16,635 nucleotides of DNA. Source: JACDAL01 sp035646635 (GTDB taxonomy: Bacteria > Actinomycetota > CADDZG01 > WHSQ01). The stretch is taken from positions 1-16,635 of the forward strand of contig DASRPA010000190.1 in assembly GCA_035646635.1 (NCBI GenBank), in the 5' to 3' direction. The translations under genes were made by a program, and so were the position numbers. Below, piece by piece: positions 1-7,567 of the stretch. Position 1 is the first letter of the stretch. Each line of letters opens with the position of its first letter. The notes under the pieces are model-generated. The model had not been told where the DNA came from. It did no database searches and saw nothing but the letters and a program-made list of their open reading frames with translations.

Positions 1-16
1 GGCTACCCGAGCCCGG

Positions 17-26
17 CCCCCCCCCC
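17..26. repeat. Homopolymer tract of ten C
   Basis: Ten consecutive C residues sit inside a short CCCGG (12-16) / CCGGG (25-29) inverted repeat at the very left edge of the window. It is non-coding in the visible context. It may be a slippage-prone tract or a sequencing/assembly length error; nothing shows a gene it would switch. Confidence 0.5.
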
Positions 27-42
27 GGGTGGGATGCGAGCG

Positions 43-90
43 AACTTTGTGGCACTGACCACGTCACATGTGGTTGCGGAGGACAAAGTT
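43..90. repeat. Nested inverted repeat upstream of padR
   Basis: The arms AACTTTGT (43-50) and ACAAAGTT (83-90) are perfect reverse complements. Inside them ACCAC (58-62) pairs with GTGGT (70-74), and CACATGTG (65-72) is itself a palindrome. The element lies about 100 bp before padR. It could end an upstream gene outside the window or be a regulatory site. No U-tract follows, so a classical intrinsic terminator is not demonstrated. Confidence 0.4.
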
Positions 91-153
91 GGGGCCGGAC
101 TGGGCAAGAGGTCAAGGGGCCGGGGCCAAGGGGCGGAGGACCGAAGGGGTGGG

Positions 154-176
154 CGATATATCGGGGCGATATATCG
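154..176. promoter_or_regulatory. Tandem palindromic operator, likely PadR site
   Basis: The perfect palindrome CGATATATCG occurs twice, at 154-163 and 167-176, within a 14-nt unit GGGCGATATATCGG repeated at a 13-nt offset. The pair stands out as AT-rich in a GC-rich leader and ends 14 nt before the padR start codon, overlapping the expected promoter. PadR-family proteins bind dyad AT-rich operators and often repress their own gene. Assigning this operator to the adjacent PadR protein, and therefore to ino1 control, is inference. Confidence 0.6.
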
Positions 177-178
177 GA

Positions 179-184
179 TAGGAT
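179..184 (+). promoter_or_regulatory. Candidate -10 box of padR, leaderless
   Basis: TAGGAT fits the actinobacterial TANNNT -10 pattern and lies six nt before the GTG start, which would put the transcript start at or next to the start codon. The operator palindromes lie immediately upstream, where a bound repressor would block RNA polymerase. No good -35 hexamer was seen. Confidence 0.35.
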
Positions 185-190
185 GAAGTC

Positions 191-760
191 GTGAAAACAT
201 CTGGAATGCTCGAGCTACCCGTCCTCGGCCTCCTGAAGAGCCGGGACATGCACGGCTACGAGTTGCGCAAGCAGCTCACCGCGATGCTGGGGCCGCTGTG
301 GGGTGTGTCGTGGGGATCGCTTTACCCCACCTTGCGCCGGCTGGCGCGAGCGGGGGCCGTGGTCAAGCTCACCGACGACCCCCTGGTGGGCCCCCAGAAC
401 CGCAGCAACCAACGCCGCCGCACCGTCTACCGCCTTACCCCTCACGGAGAAAAGCAGTTCGTCCAGCTCCTAGAGGAGACGGGGGCGCCGGTGGATCAGG
501 AGCGCTTCTCACTGCGGCTCGCCTTCTTCCGCTACCTCGATCCCGAGATTCGGCTGGCACTGCTCGAGCGGCGCCGCGCCTACCTGCAGGAAAAGCTGGC
601 GCAGTTCAAGGCAAACCTCCCCGACTACAAGGGCCGCATGGATCGCTATTCGCTGTCTCTTCAGAGCCACGACATGGCGGCCACTCAGAACGACATCGCC
701 TGGATAGACGAGCTGATCGTCAGCGAGAAGGAATCGGATAACCACGCTCGGAGCGATTGA
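191..760 (+). CDS. PadR-family transcriptional regulator
   Basis: A 189-aa PadR-type repressor. Residues about 8-90 form the winged helix-turn-helix, including MHGYEL (20-25) and the recognition region GSLYPTLRRL (42-51), followed by the wing RRRTVYRLTPHG (75-86). Residues about 104-178 are the charged helical C-terminal dimerisation part. GTG at 191 is chosen because the ATG at 183 is in another frame and stops at once. A candidate -10 box sits six nt upstream and the tandem palindromes lie at 154-176. The gene ends 61 nt before ino1 in the same direction, and PadR regulators commonly neighbour ino1 in actinobacteria. It therefore probably autoregulates itself and inositol phosphate synthesis. 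The effector is unknown. Confidence 0.9.
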   Translation: MKTSGMLELPVLGLLKSRDMHGYELRKQLTAMLGPLWGVSWGSLYPTLRRLARAGAVVKLTDDPLVGPQNRSNQRRRTVYRLTPHGEKQFVQLLEETGAPVDQERFSLRLAFFRYLDPEIRLALLERRRAYLQEKLAQFKANLPDYKGRMDRYSLSLQSHDMAATQNDIAWIDELIVSEKESDNHARSD

Positions 761-764
761 GCTG

Positions 765-794
765 CGGCCCCAACGGGCCGCCCGGGGAACCGGG
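765..794 (+). promoter_or_regulatory. Two adjacent hairpins between padR and ino1
   Basis: CGGCCC (765-770) pairs with GGGCCG (775-780) around a CAAC loop. Directly after it CCCGG (781-785) pairs with CCGGG (790-794) around a GGAA loop, a GNRA-type tetraloop. They fill the short gap just before the ino1 ribosome-binding site. They could attenuate or stabilise the mRNA between regulator and enzyme; no U-tract is present. Confidence 0.35.
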
Positions 795-821
795 GGAAAC
801 TGGAGAAGAAAGGAAGATGAC

Positions 822-1973
822 ATGGGTAGAGTGAGAGTTGGGCTGGTGGGGGTCGGCAACTGCGCCGCGGCACTCGTGCAAGGGGTCGAGTACTACGCCA
901 AGGCGCGCGCCGAGGAGCAGGTGCCCGGGCTGATGCACGTCAACCTCGGCCCTTATCACGTCTCCGACGTCGAGTTCTCGTGCGCCTTCGACGTCGACGC
1001 CACCAAGGTGGGAACGGATCTGTCCGAGGCCATCTGGGCCGAGCCCAACAACACCACGAAGTTCTCGGACGTGACCCCTGCCGGAGTGATGGTGCAACGC
1101 GGCCCCACCGCAGACGGGCTCGGCACCTATTACCGCCAGGTCATCACCGAATCCACGGCCCAGCCGGTGGACGTCGCCCAGGTGCTTCGTGACACCGACA
1201 CCGACGTGCTCGTCAACTACCTCCCGGTGGGATCCGAGCAGGCCGCCGTTTACTACGCGGAGCAGGCCCTCAAAGCTGGGGTGGGGTTCGTCAACTGCAT
1301 GCCGGTCTTCATTGCGAGCACGCCCTCATGGGCGCGCCGCTTCGAGGAAGCGGGAGTACCCATCGTCGGCGACGACATCAAGAGCCAGGTCGGAGCGACG
1401 ATCTCGCACCGGGTGCTGGCCAAGCTGTTCGAAGACCGGGGTGTGGTCATCGATCGGACCTACCAGCTCAATTTCGGCGGCAACATGGACTTCATGAACA
1501 TGCTCGAGCGCAGCCGGCTGGAGTCGAAGAAGATCTCCAAGACTCAGTCCGTCACCTCCCAGATAGCGCGCGGCATCGATGCGTCGGACATTCACATCGG
1601 GCCTTCCGATCACGTGCCCTGGCTGGAGGATCGCAAGTGGGCCTACATTCGGATCGAGGGCCGCGAGTTCGGCGACGTGCCCGTCTCCATGGAGCTGAAG
1701 CTCGAGGTGTGGGACTCCCCCAACTCAGCGGGGGTCGTGATCGACGCAGTGCGGTGCGCCAAGCTCGCCCTGGATCGCGGCATCGGAGGTCCTCTGGTGG
1801 GCCCAAGCTCCTACTTCATGAAATCGCCGCCTATTCAGCACTCGGACTCGCAGGCGCACGACCTGGTCGAGGCCTTTATCGCGGGACCGGGCTCGGGCAA
1901 CGGCGCTCACCGTAACGGGCACGGGCCCGGCGTCGCCGCGCCTGCTTCGGCTGCGGGCACCGGCAGCCCTTAA
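822..1973 (+). CDS. ino1: Inositol-1-phosphate synthase (myo-inositol-3-phosphate synthase)
   Basis: A 383-aa enzyme that converts glucose 6-phosphate to inositol phosphate using NAD+, feeding phosphatidylinositol and mycothiol synthesis in actinobacteria; cytosolic. Visible family signatures: the Rossmann motif GLVGVGNCAAALVQGVEYY (7-25), LPVGSEQAA (134-142), GDDIKSQVGAT (183-193, with the conserved lysine 187), NFGGNMDF (217-224), ESKKISKTQ (234-242), DSPNSAG (298-304) and YFMKSPP (331-337). ATG 822 is preceded by the purine-rich ribosome-binding site AGAAAGGAAG. Length matches the short actinobacterial form, but residues about 355-383 are an extra Gly/Ala/Pro/His-rich tail that looks disordered. 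It lies 61 nt after padR and 19 nt before the MFS gene, so an operon is likely. Confidence 0.97.
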   Translation: MGRVRVGLVGVGNCAAALVQGVEYYAKARAEEQVPGLMHVNLGPYHVSDVEFSCAFDVDATKVGTDLSEAIWAEPNNTTKFSDVTPAGVMVQRGPTADGLGTYYRQVITESTAQPVDVAQVLRDTDTDVLVNYLPVGSEQAAVYYAEQALKAGVGFVNCMPVFIASTPSWARRFEEAGVPIVGDDIKSQVGATISHRVLAKLFEDRGVVIDRTYQLNFGGNMDFMNMLERSRLESKKISKTQSVTSQIARGIDASDIHIGPSDHVPWLEDRKWAYIRIEGREFGDVPVSMELKLEVWDSPNSAGVVIDAVRCAKLALDRGIGGPLVGPSSYFMKSPPIQHSDSQAHDLVEAFIAGPGSGNGAHRNGHGPGVAAPASAAGTGSP

Positions 1974-1992
1974 GGCACGTCCGGACCCCTAA

Positions 1993-3309
1993 ATGAGGAA
2001 GGCCATTGCAGCGCGCCTTCCCGGGGTGAGGCGCGCCGCCACCGGCGAGCATGAGCGGTGGTCTGAATGGATCGGGCGCGACTTCCGGCGGCTCCTCGGC
2101 GCCCAATTCGCCGCCCAGGCGGCCGACGGCGCCTCCCAGGCCGTCATCGCCAACATCCTGGTGCTGGAACCGCTGGGACAGGGAACCTCGGGACGCGTGC
2201 TCGAGGTCAGCGTTCTTACTCTCTTGCCATACTCATTGATCGCTCCCTTCCTGGGAGTGTTCGTCGACCGCTGGGCCCGTCGCAGCATCCTGATAGCCAC
2301 GAGCGCCCTGCGAGTGTTCCTCCTCGGCGCCGCGATCGCGGCCCTGGTGGGGGGCGCCGCCGAAACCACTCTCTACGCGGTCGCCTTGGTGCTGCTGGGC
2401 CTGGGGCGCCTCTTCCTCACCGCCAAGGGCGCCTCCCTACCCCTGACTCTTCACGAGCAGCACCTGCTGCAGGGCAACTCGATCTCGGGAGGAGGGGGCA
2501 TGATCGCCGCTCTGGTGGGCGGAGTCGTGGGGCTGGCGGCAATCGCATTCAGCGGTCCCGCCCCCGCTCTCGGGCTGGCCGCGGCCCTCTACGTTGTCTC
2601 GGCCGCCGTTGCAGCCACCATCGGGAGCGCTATGAGAGCAGATCGCCGCGAAAGCGCCGCTCTGTCGAAGGAGATCGCCCGAGTCGCCGGCGAGCTGTGG
2701 GACGGACTACGCCAAGCGTGGCGTAGAGCCCCCGTGCGCCTGCCCCTGGCGGCCATCTTTCTCCTCAGAGTGGTCGTTATCTTCGTCGCCATAGCCACCA
2801 TCCTCGTGATCAAGGAGCAGTTTCCGCAGACCGGGGACCAGTTCGGGCGGTTGTCGGTGAGTGCGCTGGCGCTCGGTGCGGCGGGTGTGGGGGCCTTCAT
2901 AGGGGCCGCCACTGCCCCCCCGATCGGCGCCCGCCTGGAGCGCTCCGAGCTCATCCTGGTGGGTTTCGGAGTGTCGTCCCTGGGACTCCTCACCCTCGGC
3001 TGGATAGCCTCGCTGACGGCCATGCTCGTGCTGGCGCTCGTCACCGGCTACGGAACCTTCGTGGCCAAGGTTGCCGTCGACGCCCTCGTTCAGGAGGGGA
3101 TGCCGGACGAATACAGGGGGCGGGCCTTCTCCCTCTACGACATCCTCTACAACCTCGCCAGCGTCGTGGCCGCAGGCTTTCTGGTCGCGTTCGGGGTGTC
3201 AGATGCGGTGCGTACACCGCTCGTCGCCGCCGGAGTCTGCTGCGTGGGGGCCGCGCTGGCGATGCGCACTGCGTTCAAGAAGGCGGGAATGCTGGGGGCA
3301 GCGAGATAG
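1993..3309 (+). CDS. MFS transporter, MefA/EntS-like exporter
   Basis: A 438-aa integral membrane protein with about twelve hydrophobic segments and two halves joined by a charged loop near residues 210-245 (RADRRESAALSKE). The loop motif GVFVDRWARRSIL, about residues 88-100, corresponds to MFS motif A. The C-terminal half carries GRAFSLYDILYNLASV, typical of MefA-type exporters. The soluble N-terminus (1-30) precedes the first membrane segment. ATG 1993 lacks an obvious ribosome-binding site; GTG 2026 in the same frame is a weaker alternative. It follows ino1 by 19 nt, and an MFS gene is also found next to ino1 in Streptomyces. The substrate is unknown; an inositol-related substrate would be a guess. 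Confidence 0.88.
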   Translation: MRKAIAARLPGVRRAATGEHERWSEWIGRDFRRLLGAQFAAQAADGASQAVIANILVLEPLGQGTSGRVLEVSVLTLLPYSLIAPFLGVFVDRWARRSILIATSALRVFLLGAAIAALVGGAAETTLYAVALVLLGLGRLFLTAKGASLPLTLHEQHLLQGNSISGGGGMIAALVGGVVGLAAIAFSGPAPALGLAAALYVVSAAVAATIGSAMRADRRESAALSKEIARVAGELWDGLRQAWRRAPVRLPLAAIFLLRVVVIFVAIATILVIKEQFPQTGDQFGRLSVSALALGAAGVGAFIGAATAPPIGARLERSELILVGFGVSSLGLLTLGWIASLTAMLVLALVTGYGTFVAKVAVDALVQEGMPDEYRGRAFSLYDILYNLASVVAAGFLVAFGVSDAVRTPLVAAGVCCVGAALAMRTAFKKAGMLGAAR

Positions 3310-3316
3310 CCTGCCG

Positions 3317-3368
3317 GGTTTTGTGGGTCCCAGCGTCAACAAGACTGCTCTCGGGGACGCTCAAAACC
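3317..3368. terminator. Compound inverted repeat between convergent MFS and cca
   Basis: The right arm GACGCTCAAAACC (3356-3368) is continuous and pairs with two left blocks, GGTTTTG (3317-3323) and AGCGTC (3332-3337), separated by an 8-nt bulge. It occupies nearly the whole gap between the converging stop codons, so a shared bidirectional terminator is the natural reading. There is no U-run after the stem on either strand. Confidence 0.5.
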
Positions 3369-3369
3369 G

Positions 3370-4785
3370 CTAGAGACCGCTCTCCCGGGCCCAATTGTCG
3401 AGCTCCTCGTAAACCTGCTCCTCAGGCAGGGGGCCGCGCTCGAGGCGCAGCTCCAACAGATGCTCGAGCGCCTGGCCTACGAGAGGCCCCGGAGGGATTC
3501 CGAGACGGGCCATGACCTGCTTGCCGTCGAGGTCGGGCCTCAGCTTGTCCAGCTCCTCCTGCTCGGCCAGCTCCGCGATGCGCTCCTCGAGCTCATCCAT
3601 GCGCGCTGCGAGCTTGGCCGCTTTAGCGCGGTTACGGGTGGTGCAGTCCGCCCGCACCAGCGCGTTGAGGTCGGCGAGCAGGGGGCCCGCATCGCGGGCG
3701 TATCGCCTCACGGCAGAGTCACTCCAACCCAGACGATAAGTGTGGAAGCGGTGGTGCAGGCTGATCAGCTCCGCAACCGCGGCGACTGTCCTGCTCGGAT
3801 ACCGCAGCGCCTTCAGACGATCGGCCGCCATCCTCGCGCCCACCACCTCGTGATGGTGAAAGGAGACGCCCGAAGGCTCGATGCGACGGGTGCGCGGCTT
3901 GCCGATGTCGTGCAGCAGCGCCGCGAGCCTCAACTCCTCCTTCTGAGGAGCCTGCTCGAGGACGGCGAGCGTGTGCAGGAACACGTCCTTGTGCTTGTGG
4001 ACGGGATCCTGCTCAAGCTTGAGCGCACTCAGCTCCGGCAAGAACAGCTCGACGATCCCGGTCGAATCCGCCGCCAGAAGGGCTGCGCCCGGAGAGTGCC
4101 CGCACAATAGCTTGGTGAGCTCGTATCTGATCCGCTCCGCGGAAACGGAGCCGATCAGCTCCTTGAGCTCTGTGATCGCCGCCAGCGTGCTCTTCTCGAT
4201 GCCGAAGCCGAGCTGGGATGAGAAGCGGAAGGCGCGCAGCATTCGCAAGGGATCGTCGGTGAACGACAGTTTGGCGTCGACGGGCGTCTTGATGACACCG
4301 GCTTTGAGATCGGCGCGGCCCCCGAACGGATCGAGCAGCTCGAGATCTGAGAGCCTGATCGCCAGGGCGTTGATCGTGAAGTCCCTGCGGGAGAGGTCGA
4401 TTGTGATGTCGTCGGCGAAAGAGACTTGCGGATGACGAGAGCCGGGCTCGTAGCTCTCGGTGCGAAAGGTCGTGATCTCGAAGCGAGCACCACCGAACAG
4501 CACGCCCACGGTCCCGTACTCGACTCCCTGCAGCCACAGGCCCTCTGCTCCGGAGGCGACGAGGGTGCGCGTCTGCTCCGGCCTGGCGTCGGTGCAGAGG
4601 TCGATGTCGCCGTGATCGCGGCCCAAGAAGGCGTCGCGCACCGAGCCGCCCACTACGAGGAGCTGTCGGCCTGAGGACTCGAAACGCCGTGCAAGATCCA
4701 TCAACGGGCTTCCGGGGGCGGTGAGACGGGCGAGCGCCCTGCGCGCGGAGCCTTCGGTATCCCCTTGTGAAGTGTCAGACGACAT
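3370..4785 (-). CDS. cca: CCA tRNA nucleotidyltransferase with HD domain
   Basis: A 471-aa class II nucleotidyltransferase that adds or repairs the 3'-CCA of tRNA; cytosolic. Motifs in order: GGSVRD (46-51), the metal-binding DID (60-62), RRDFTINAL (133-141), DPLRMLRAFRF (178-188) and ELTKLL (222-227). These are followed by an HD domain with HKHKDVFLHT (263-272) and LLHDIGKP (290-297). A charged helical stretch at about 385-415 may form a coiled coil. Actinobacterial genes of this kind are often named pcnA, but the DPLRMLRAFRF context fits CCA addition. ATG 4785 is chosen; GGAGG lies only one nt upstream, too close for normal use, and a TAGTGT box seven nt upstream instead suggests a leaderless mRNA. 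It is convergent with the MFS gene and divergent from the importer operon. Confidence 0.95.
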   Translation of the reverse strand: MSSDTSQGDTEGSARRALARLTAPGSPLMDLARRFESSGRQLLVVGGSVRDAFLGRDHGDIDLCTDARPEQTRTLVASGAEGLWLQGVEYGTVGVLFGGARFEITTFRTESYEPGSRHPQVSFADDITIDLSRRDFTINALAIRLSDLELLDPFGGRADLKAGVIKTPVDAKLSFTDDPLRMLRAFRFSSQLGFGIEKSTLAAITELKELIGSVSAERIRYELTKLLCGHSPGAALLAADSTGIVELFLPELSALKLEQDPVHKHKDVFLHTLAVLEQAPQKEELRLAALLHDIGKPRTRRIEPSGVSFHHHEVVGARMAADRLKALRYPSRTVAAVAELISLHHRFHTYRLGWSDSAVRRYARDAGPLLADLNALVRADCTTRNRAKAAKLAARMDELEERIAELAEQEELDKLRPDLDGKQVMARLGIPPGPLVGQALEHLLELRLERGPLPEEQVYEELDNWARESGL

Positions 4786-4792
4786 GCCTCCA

Positions 4793-4798
4793 ACACTA
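4793..4798 (-). promoter_or_regulatory. Candidate -10 box of cca, leaderless
   Basis: On the minus strand TAGTGT, a TANNNT match, is followed by seven nt and then the cca ATG. Its CTAG core is shared with a plus-strand TAGGCT (4797-4802) facing the importer operon, so divergent promoters may overlap here. No convincing -35 was found. Confidence 0.3.
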
Positions 4799-4803
4799 GG
4801 CTT

Positions 4804-4813
4804 TCTCCGGAGA
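4804..4813. promoter_or_regulatory. Palindrome in the cca / importer divergent region
   Basis: TCTCCGGAGA is a perfect 10-bp palindrome in the 74-nt space between the divergent cca and bmp starts. It could be an operator for either promoter. In a GC-rich genome such a palindrome can occur by chance, so the assignment is weak. Confidence 0.25.
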
Positions 4814-4846
4814 CCCCTATACGCTTGTGCTCCGCAGCCAAGCGGG

Positions 4847-4852
4847 GGAGGA
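4847..4852 (+). promoter_or_regulatory. Ribosome-binding site that sets the bmp start
   Basis: GGAGGA lies seven nt before ATG 4860. This fixes the lipoprotein start there rather than at the upstream in-frame GTG 4827, which has no such site and would add eleven residues before a normal signal peptide. Confidence 0.75.
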
Positions 4853-4859
4853 ACAGGGA

Positions 4860-6047
4860 ATGAAGGTGATGAGAAGGGCGGGTCTGAGTAAGCGGTGGTC
4901 CCGTAGACCGTCGCTGAACAGAACGGCGAGGCTGATCGCAGCGACGACGGCTCTGCTTCTGGGGGCCGCTGCGTGCGGCACCGGGTCCGGAGGCGGCGAC
5001 TCTCCCGGCGGCTCCTCAGCGGGTGGTGGAGGAGACAAGAAGGTAGTCAAGGCGGCGTGGGTCTACGTGGGGCCGAAAAACGACGGGGGCTGGACGACCG
5101 CTCACGACAACGGCCGGCTGGCGGTCGAGAAGGAGTTCGGAGACCAGGTCGAAACCGACTACGTGGAGAGCGTCCCCGAAGAGCCTGCCGCCGCGGCCCG
5201 GGCCATCGAGGGCTTTGCCCGCAAGGGCTACGACATCATCTTCACGACGTCGTTCGGCTTCATGGACCCAACTCTCGAAGTCGCCAAAAAATACCCCGAC
5301 GTGCTCTTCGAGCACTGCTCGGGATTCAAGTCGGCGGAGAACATGGCGAACTACTTCGGCGCCATGGAGGAAGCTAAGTTCCTGGCGGGGATGGCCGCCG
5401 GTGCCGCGACCGAGAACGGGCAGCTCGGCAAGGTCAACGCCTTCCCCATTGCCGAGGTCATCCGGCTCACCAATGCGTTCATGCTCGGTGCTCGCTCGGT
5501 GAATCCCGATGCCACGATGAAGGTCGTATTCACGAACTCCTGGTTCGATCCTCCCAAGGAGAAGTCGGCGGCGGAGAGCCTTCTGGATGCCGGAGCGGAT
5601 GTCCTCACTCAAGACGTCGACAGCCCCGCGACGGGGCAGGTAGCGGGGGCCGCGGGGGTGGACTGGGTCGGATACAACTCCGATGCGTCCAAGTTCGCTC
5701 CACAGGCGTGGCTGACCGCTCCGGTATGGGATTGGAGCGGCTACTACATCGACAGAGTCCAGTCCGTTATCGACGGGACCTGGAAGACGGGGAGTTACTA
5801 CGGCGATCTGTCTGACGGCATCGTCGACCTCGCTCCCTACGGCGAGGCGGTCGACTCCAAGACCAAGAGCCAGATCGCCAGCATGCGCAAGAAAATCGAG
5901 TCCGACCAGTTCGAGGTCTTCCAAGGCCCGGTGCGTGACCAGGGCGGAGAGGTCGTGGTGGCCGAAGGCGAGTCTCCACCGCTCGAGGACCTGCTCAGCA
6001 TGGACTACTTCGTAGAAGGGATCGAGAGCAAGCTGCCCTCCTCTTGA
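4860..6047 (+). CDS. BMP-family ABC transporter substrate-binding lipoprotein
   Basis: A 395-aa solute-binding protein of the Bmp/PnrA/Med family, whose characterised members bind purine nucleosides or related ligands. It has a basic N-region (KRWSRRPSLNR), a hydrophobic stretch 24-36 and a lipobox GAAAC with Cys39 as the lipid-modified residue. A Gly/Ser-rich tether (40-60) follows, then the BMP domain from about 62 to 385. Visible signatures include NDGGWT, FEHCSGF, and NYFGAMEEAKFLAG, the BMP-type hinge region. The start is set by the strong ribosome-binding site at 4847-4852. It is the first gene of a four-gene importer operon; its TGA overlaps the TTG of the ATPase gene. Exact substrate is not readable from sequence; purine nucleoside is the family-based guess. 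Confidence 0.93.
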   Translation: MKVMRRAGLSKRWSRRPSLNRTARLIAATTALLLGAAACGTGSGGGDSPGGSSAGGGGDKKVVKAAWVYVGPKNDGGWTTAHDNGRLAVEKEFGDQVETDYVESVPEEPAAAARAIEGFARKGYDIIFTTSFGFMDPTLEVAKKYPDVLFEHCSGFKSAENMANYFGAMEEAKFLAGMAAGAATENGQLGKVNAFPIAEVIRLTNAFMLGARSVNPDATMKVVFTNSWFDPPKEKSAAESLLDAGADVLTQDVDSPATGQVAGAAGVDWVGYNSDASKFAPQAWLTAPVWDWSGYYIDRVQSVIDGTWKTGSYYGDLSDGIVDLAPYGEAVDSKTKSQIASMRKKIESDQFEVFQGPVRDQGGEVVVAEGESPPLEDLLSMDYFVEGIESKLPSS

Positions 6048-7567
6048 CGTCGGCGATCGAGCTCCGGGGGATCGTCAAGCGGTTCCCCGGAGTCGTCGCC
6101 AACTCGGACATCGATCTCGAGCTCCGACGCGGAGAGGTGCACGCCCTGCTGGGAGAGAACGGCGCCGGCAAGAGCACCCTGATGAGCGTGCTTGCCGGCA
6201 TCTACCAACCCGACGCCGGCAGCATCTTGATTGACGGGCAACCTGTCGCCCTGCGCTCGCCGCGCCACGCAATCGAGGCCGGCATCGCCATGGTTCACCA
6301 GCATTTTCGGCTCGTGAAACCGTTCACCGTGGCGGAAAACGTGCTGCTGGGAGCTCGCACGAGCTGGCGCCTGTCGCCCGGCAAGCTCGAAGCCGAAGTG
6401 GCCGATCTGGCGCGGCAGGCGGGGCTCAAGGCGTCTCCCTCGGCAAGAATCTGGCAGCTCTCGGTAGGCGAACAGCAGCGAGTCGAGATCCTCAAGGCCC
6501 TCTACCGAAAGGCCCAGGTGCTGATTCTCGACGAGCCGACCGCGGTCCTCACCCCGCAGGAGGCGGAGGCGCTGTTCGTGACGCTGCGGGCCATGGCCGC
6601 CGAGGGCAAGACGGTGGTCTTCGTAAGCCACAAGCTTTCTGAGGTCATGTCGGTGGCCGATCGCATCACGGTCCTCAGAGGCGGCAAACACGTGGCCACT
6701 CTGGAAACGGCCACTACCGATCAGCACCGGCTTGCTCACCTCATGGTGGGGCGCGACATCGCCTTCGAGTCTGCGCGCTCACCACGCGCTGCCGGCGAGG
6801 TACTGCTTCGGGTCGATGACCTCCACGCGCTCTCCGATCTGGGGCTTCCGGCGGTCAGAGGAGCGTCTTTGTCCGTCCATGCGGGAGAGATCCTCGGCCT
6901 CGCGGGGGTCGCCGGAAACGGCCAGCGCGAGCTCGCCGAGGCGCTCGCGGGCGCGCGCCCCCCAACTCGTGGACGAATCGAGCTGGGCGGGGTGGACCTG
7001 ACCCGAGCCTCGGCGCGAAGAAGGATCGAGGCCGGGCTTGCCTACGTGCCCGAAGACCGTCTCGGAACCGGGCTGGTGGGCTCGATGGATGCGACCGCCA
7101 ATATCATGCTGAAGAGCCTTCCGCAGTATCGGCGCGGCCCCCTGCTCGACTACCGTTCGGCGGCGCGACGGACCAGAGAGCTCGTCGAGCAGTTCGGCAT
7201 CAAGATGTCCTCGCTCGACGCTCCCGTCCGTCTCATGAGCGGCGGCAACCTCCAGAAGCTTCTTCTCGCGCGCGAGTTGTCCTCCTCACCCCGAGTCGTG
7301 ATTGCCGCCCATCCCAGCAGCGGTCTGGACGTAGGTGCCACTAAGTTCGTTCACGAGCTCCTCCTCGAGCAACGGGCTCAGGGTGTGGGCATTCTGCTCA
7401 TCTCTGAGGACCTCGATGAGCTCTTGATGTTGTCCGACCGCATTGCGGTGATGTACGAGGGTGAGATCGCCGGGGAAGCTCCTCCGGACGAGGCCAACCT
7501 CGAGCGCATCGGTCTGCTCATGGGCGGCACGGCGGCCGCTGCGCCGAGGGCCGGAGGCGGCGGGTGA
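6044..7567 (+). CDS. Sugar/nucleoside-type ABC importer double ATPase
   Basis: A 507-aa ATP-binding protein with two fused ABC domains, as in NupO/YufO and RbsA. Domain 1 is complete: Walker A GENGAGKS (38-45), signature LSVGEQQ (139-145), Walker B VLILDEP (159-165) and switch His196. Domain 2 is degenerate: the P-loop reads GVAGNGQRE (288-296) without the lysine, and the Walker B region reads VVIAAHPSSGLD (418-429), with His where the catalytic Glu would be; the signature LMSGGNLQK (397-405) is kept. This asymmetry is normal for the family. TTG 6044 overlaps the previous stop (TTGA) and its GTGA overlaps permease 1. The start gives the expected N-terminus, so translational coupling is likely. 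Confidence 0.93.
   Translation: MTSAIELRGIVKRFPGVVANSDIDLELRRGEVHALLGENGAGKSTLMSVLAGIYQPDAGSILIDGQPVALRSPRHAIEAGIAMVHQHFRLVKPFTVAENVLLGARTSWRLSPGKLEAEVADLARQAGLKASPSARIWQLSVGEQQRVEILKALYRKAQVLILDEPTAVLTPQEAEALFVTLRAMAAEGKTVVFVSHKLSEVMSVADRITVLRGGKHVATLETATTDQHRLAHLMVGRDIAFESARSPRAAGEVLLRVDDLHALSDLGLPAVRGASLSVHAGEILGLAGVAGNGQRELAEALAGARPPTRGRIELGGVDLTRASARRRIEAGLAYVPEDRLGTGLVGSMDATANIMLKSLPQYRRGPLLDYRSAARRTRELVEQFGIKMSSLDAPVRLMSGGNLQKLLLARELSSSPRVVIAAHPSSGLDVGATKFVHELLLEQRAQGVGILLISEDLDELLMLSDRIAVMYEGEIAGEAPPDEANLERIGLLMGGTAAAAPRAGGGG

Noticed and set aside
4827..4859. GTG start for the BMP lipoprotein
   Set aside because: No ribosome-binding site and eleven charged extra residues; GGAGGA seven nt before ATG 4860 is decisive.
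5016..5924. 302-aa minus-strand open frame over the BMP gene
   Set aside because: No recognisable domain and fully antisense to a clear substrate-binding protein; long antisense frames are common in GC-rich DNA.
6900..7330. Second ABC domain of the importer ATPase as a decayed gene
   Set aside because: Loss of the P-loop lysine and the Walker B acid in the second half is the normal state in RbsA/NupO-type double ATPases.
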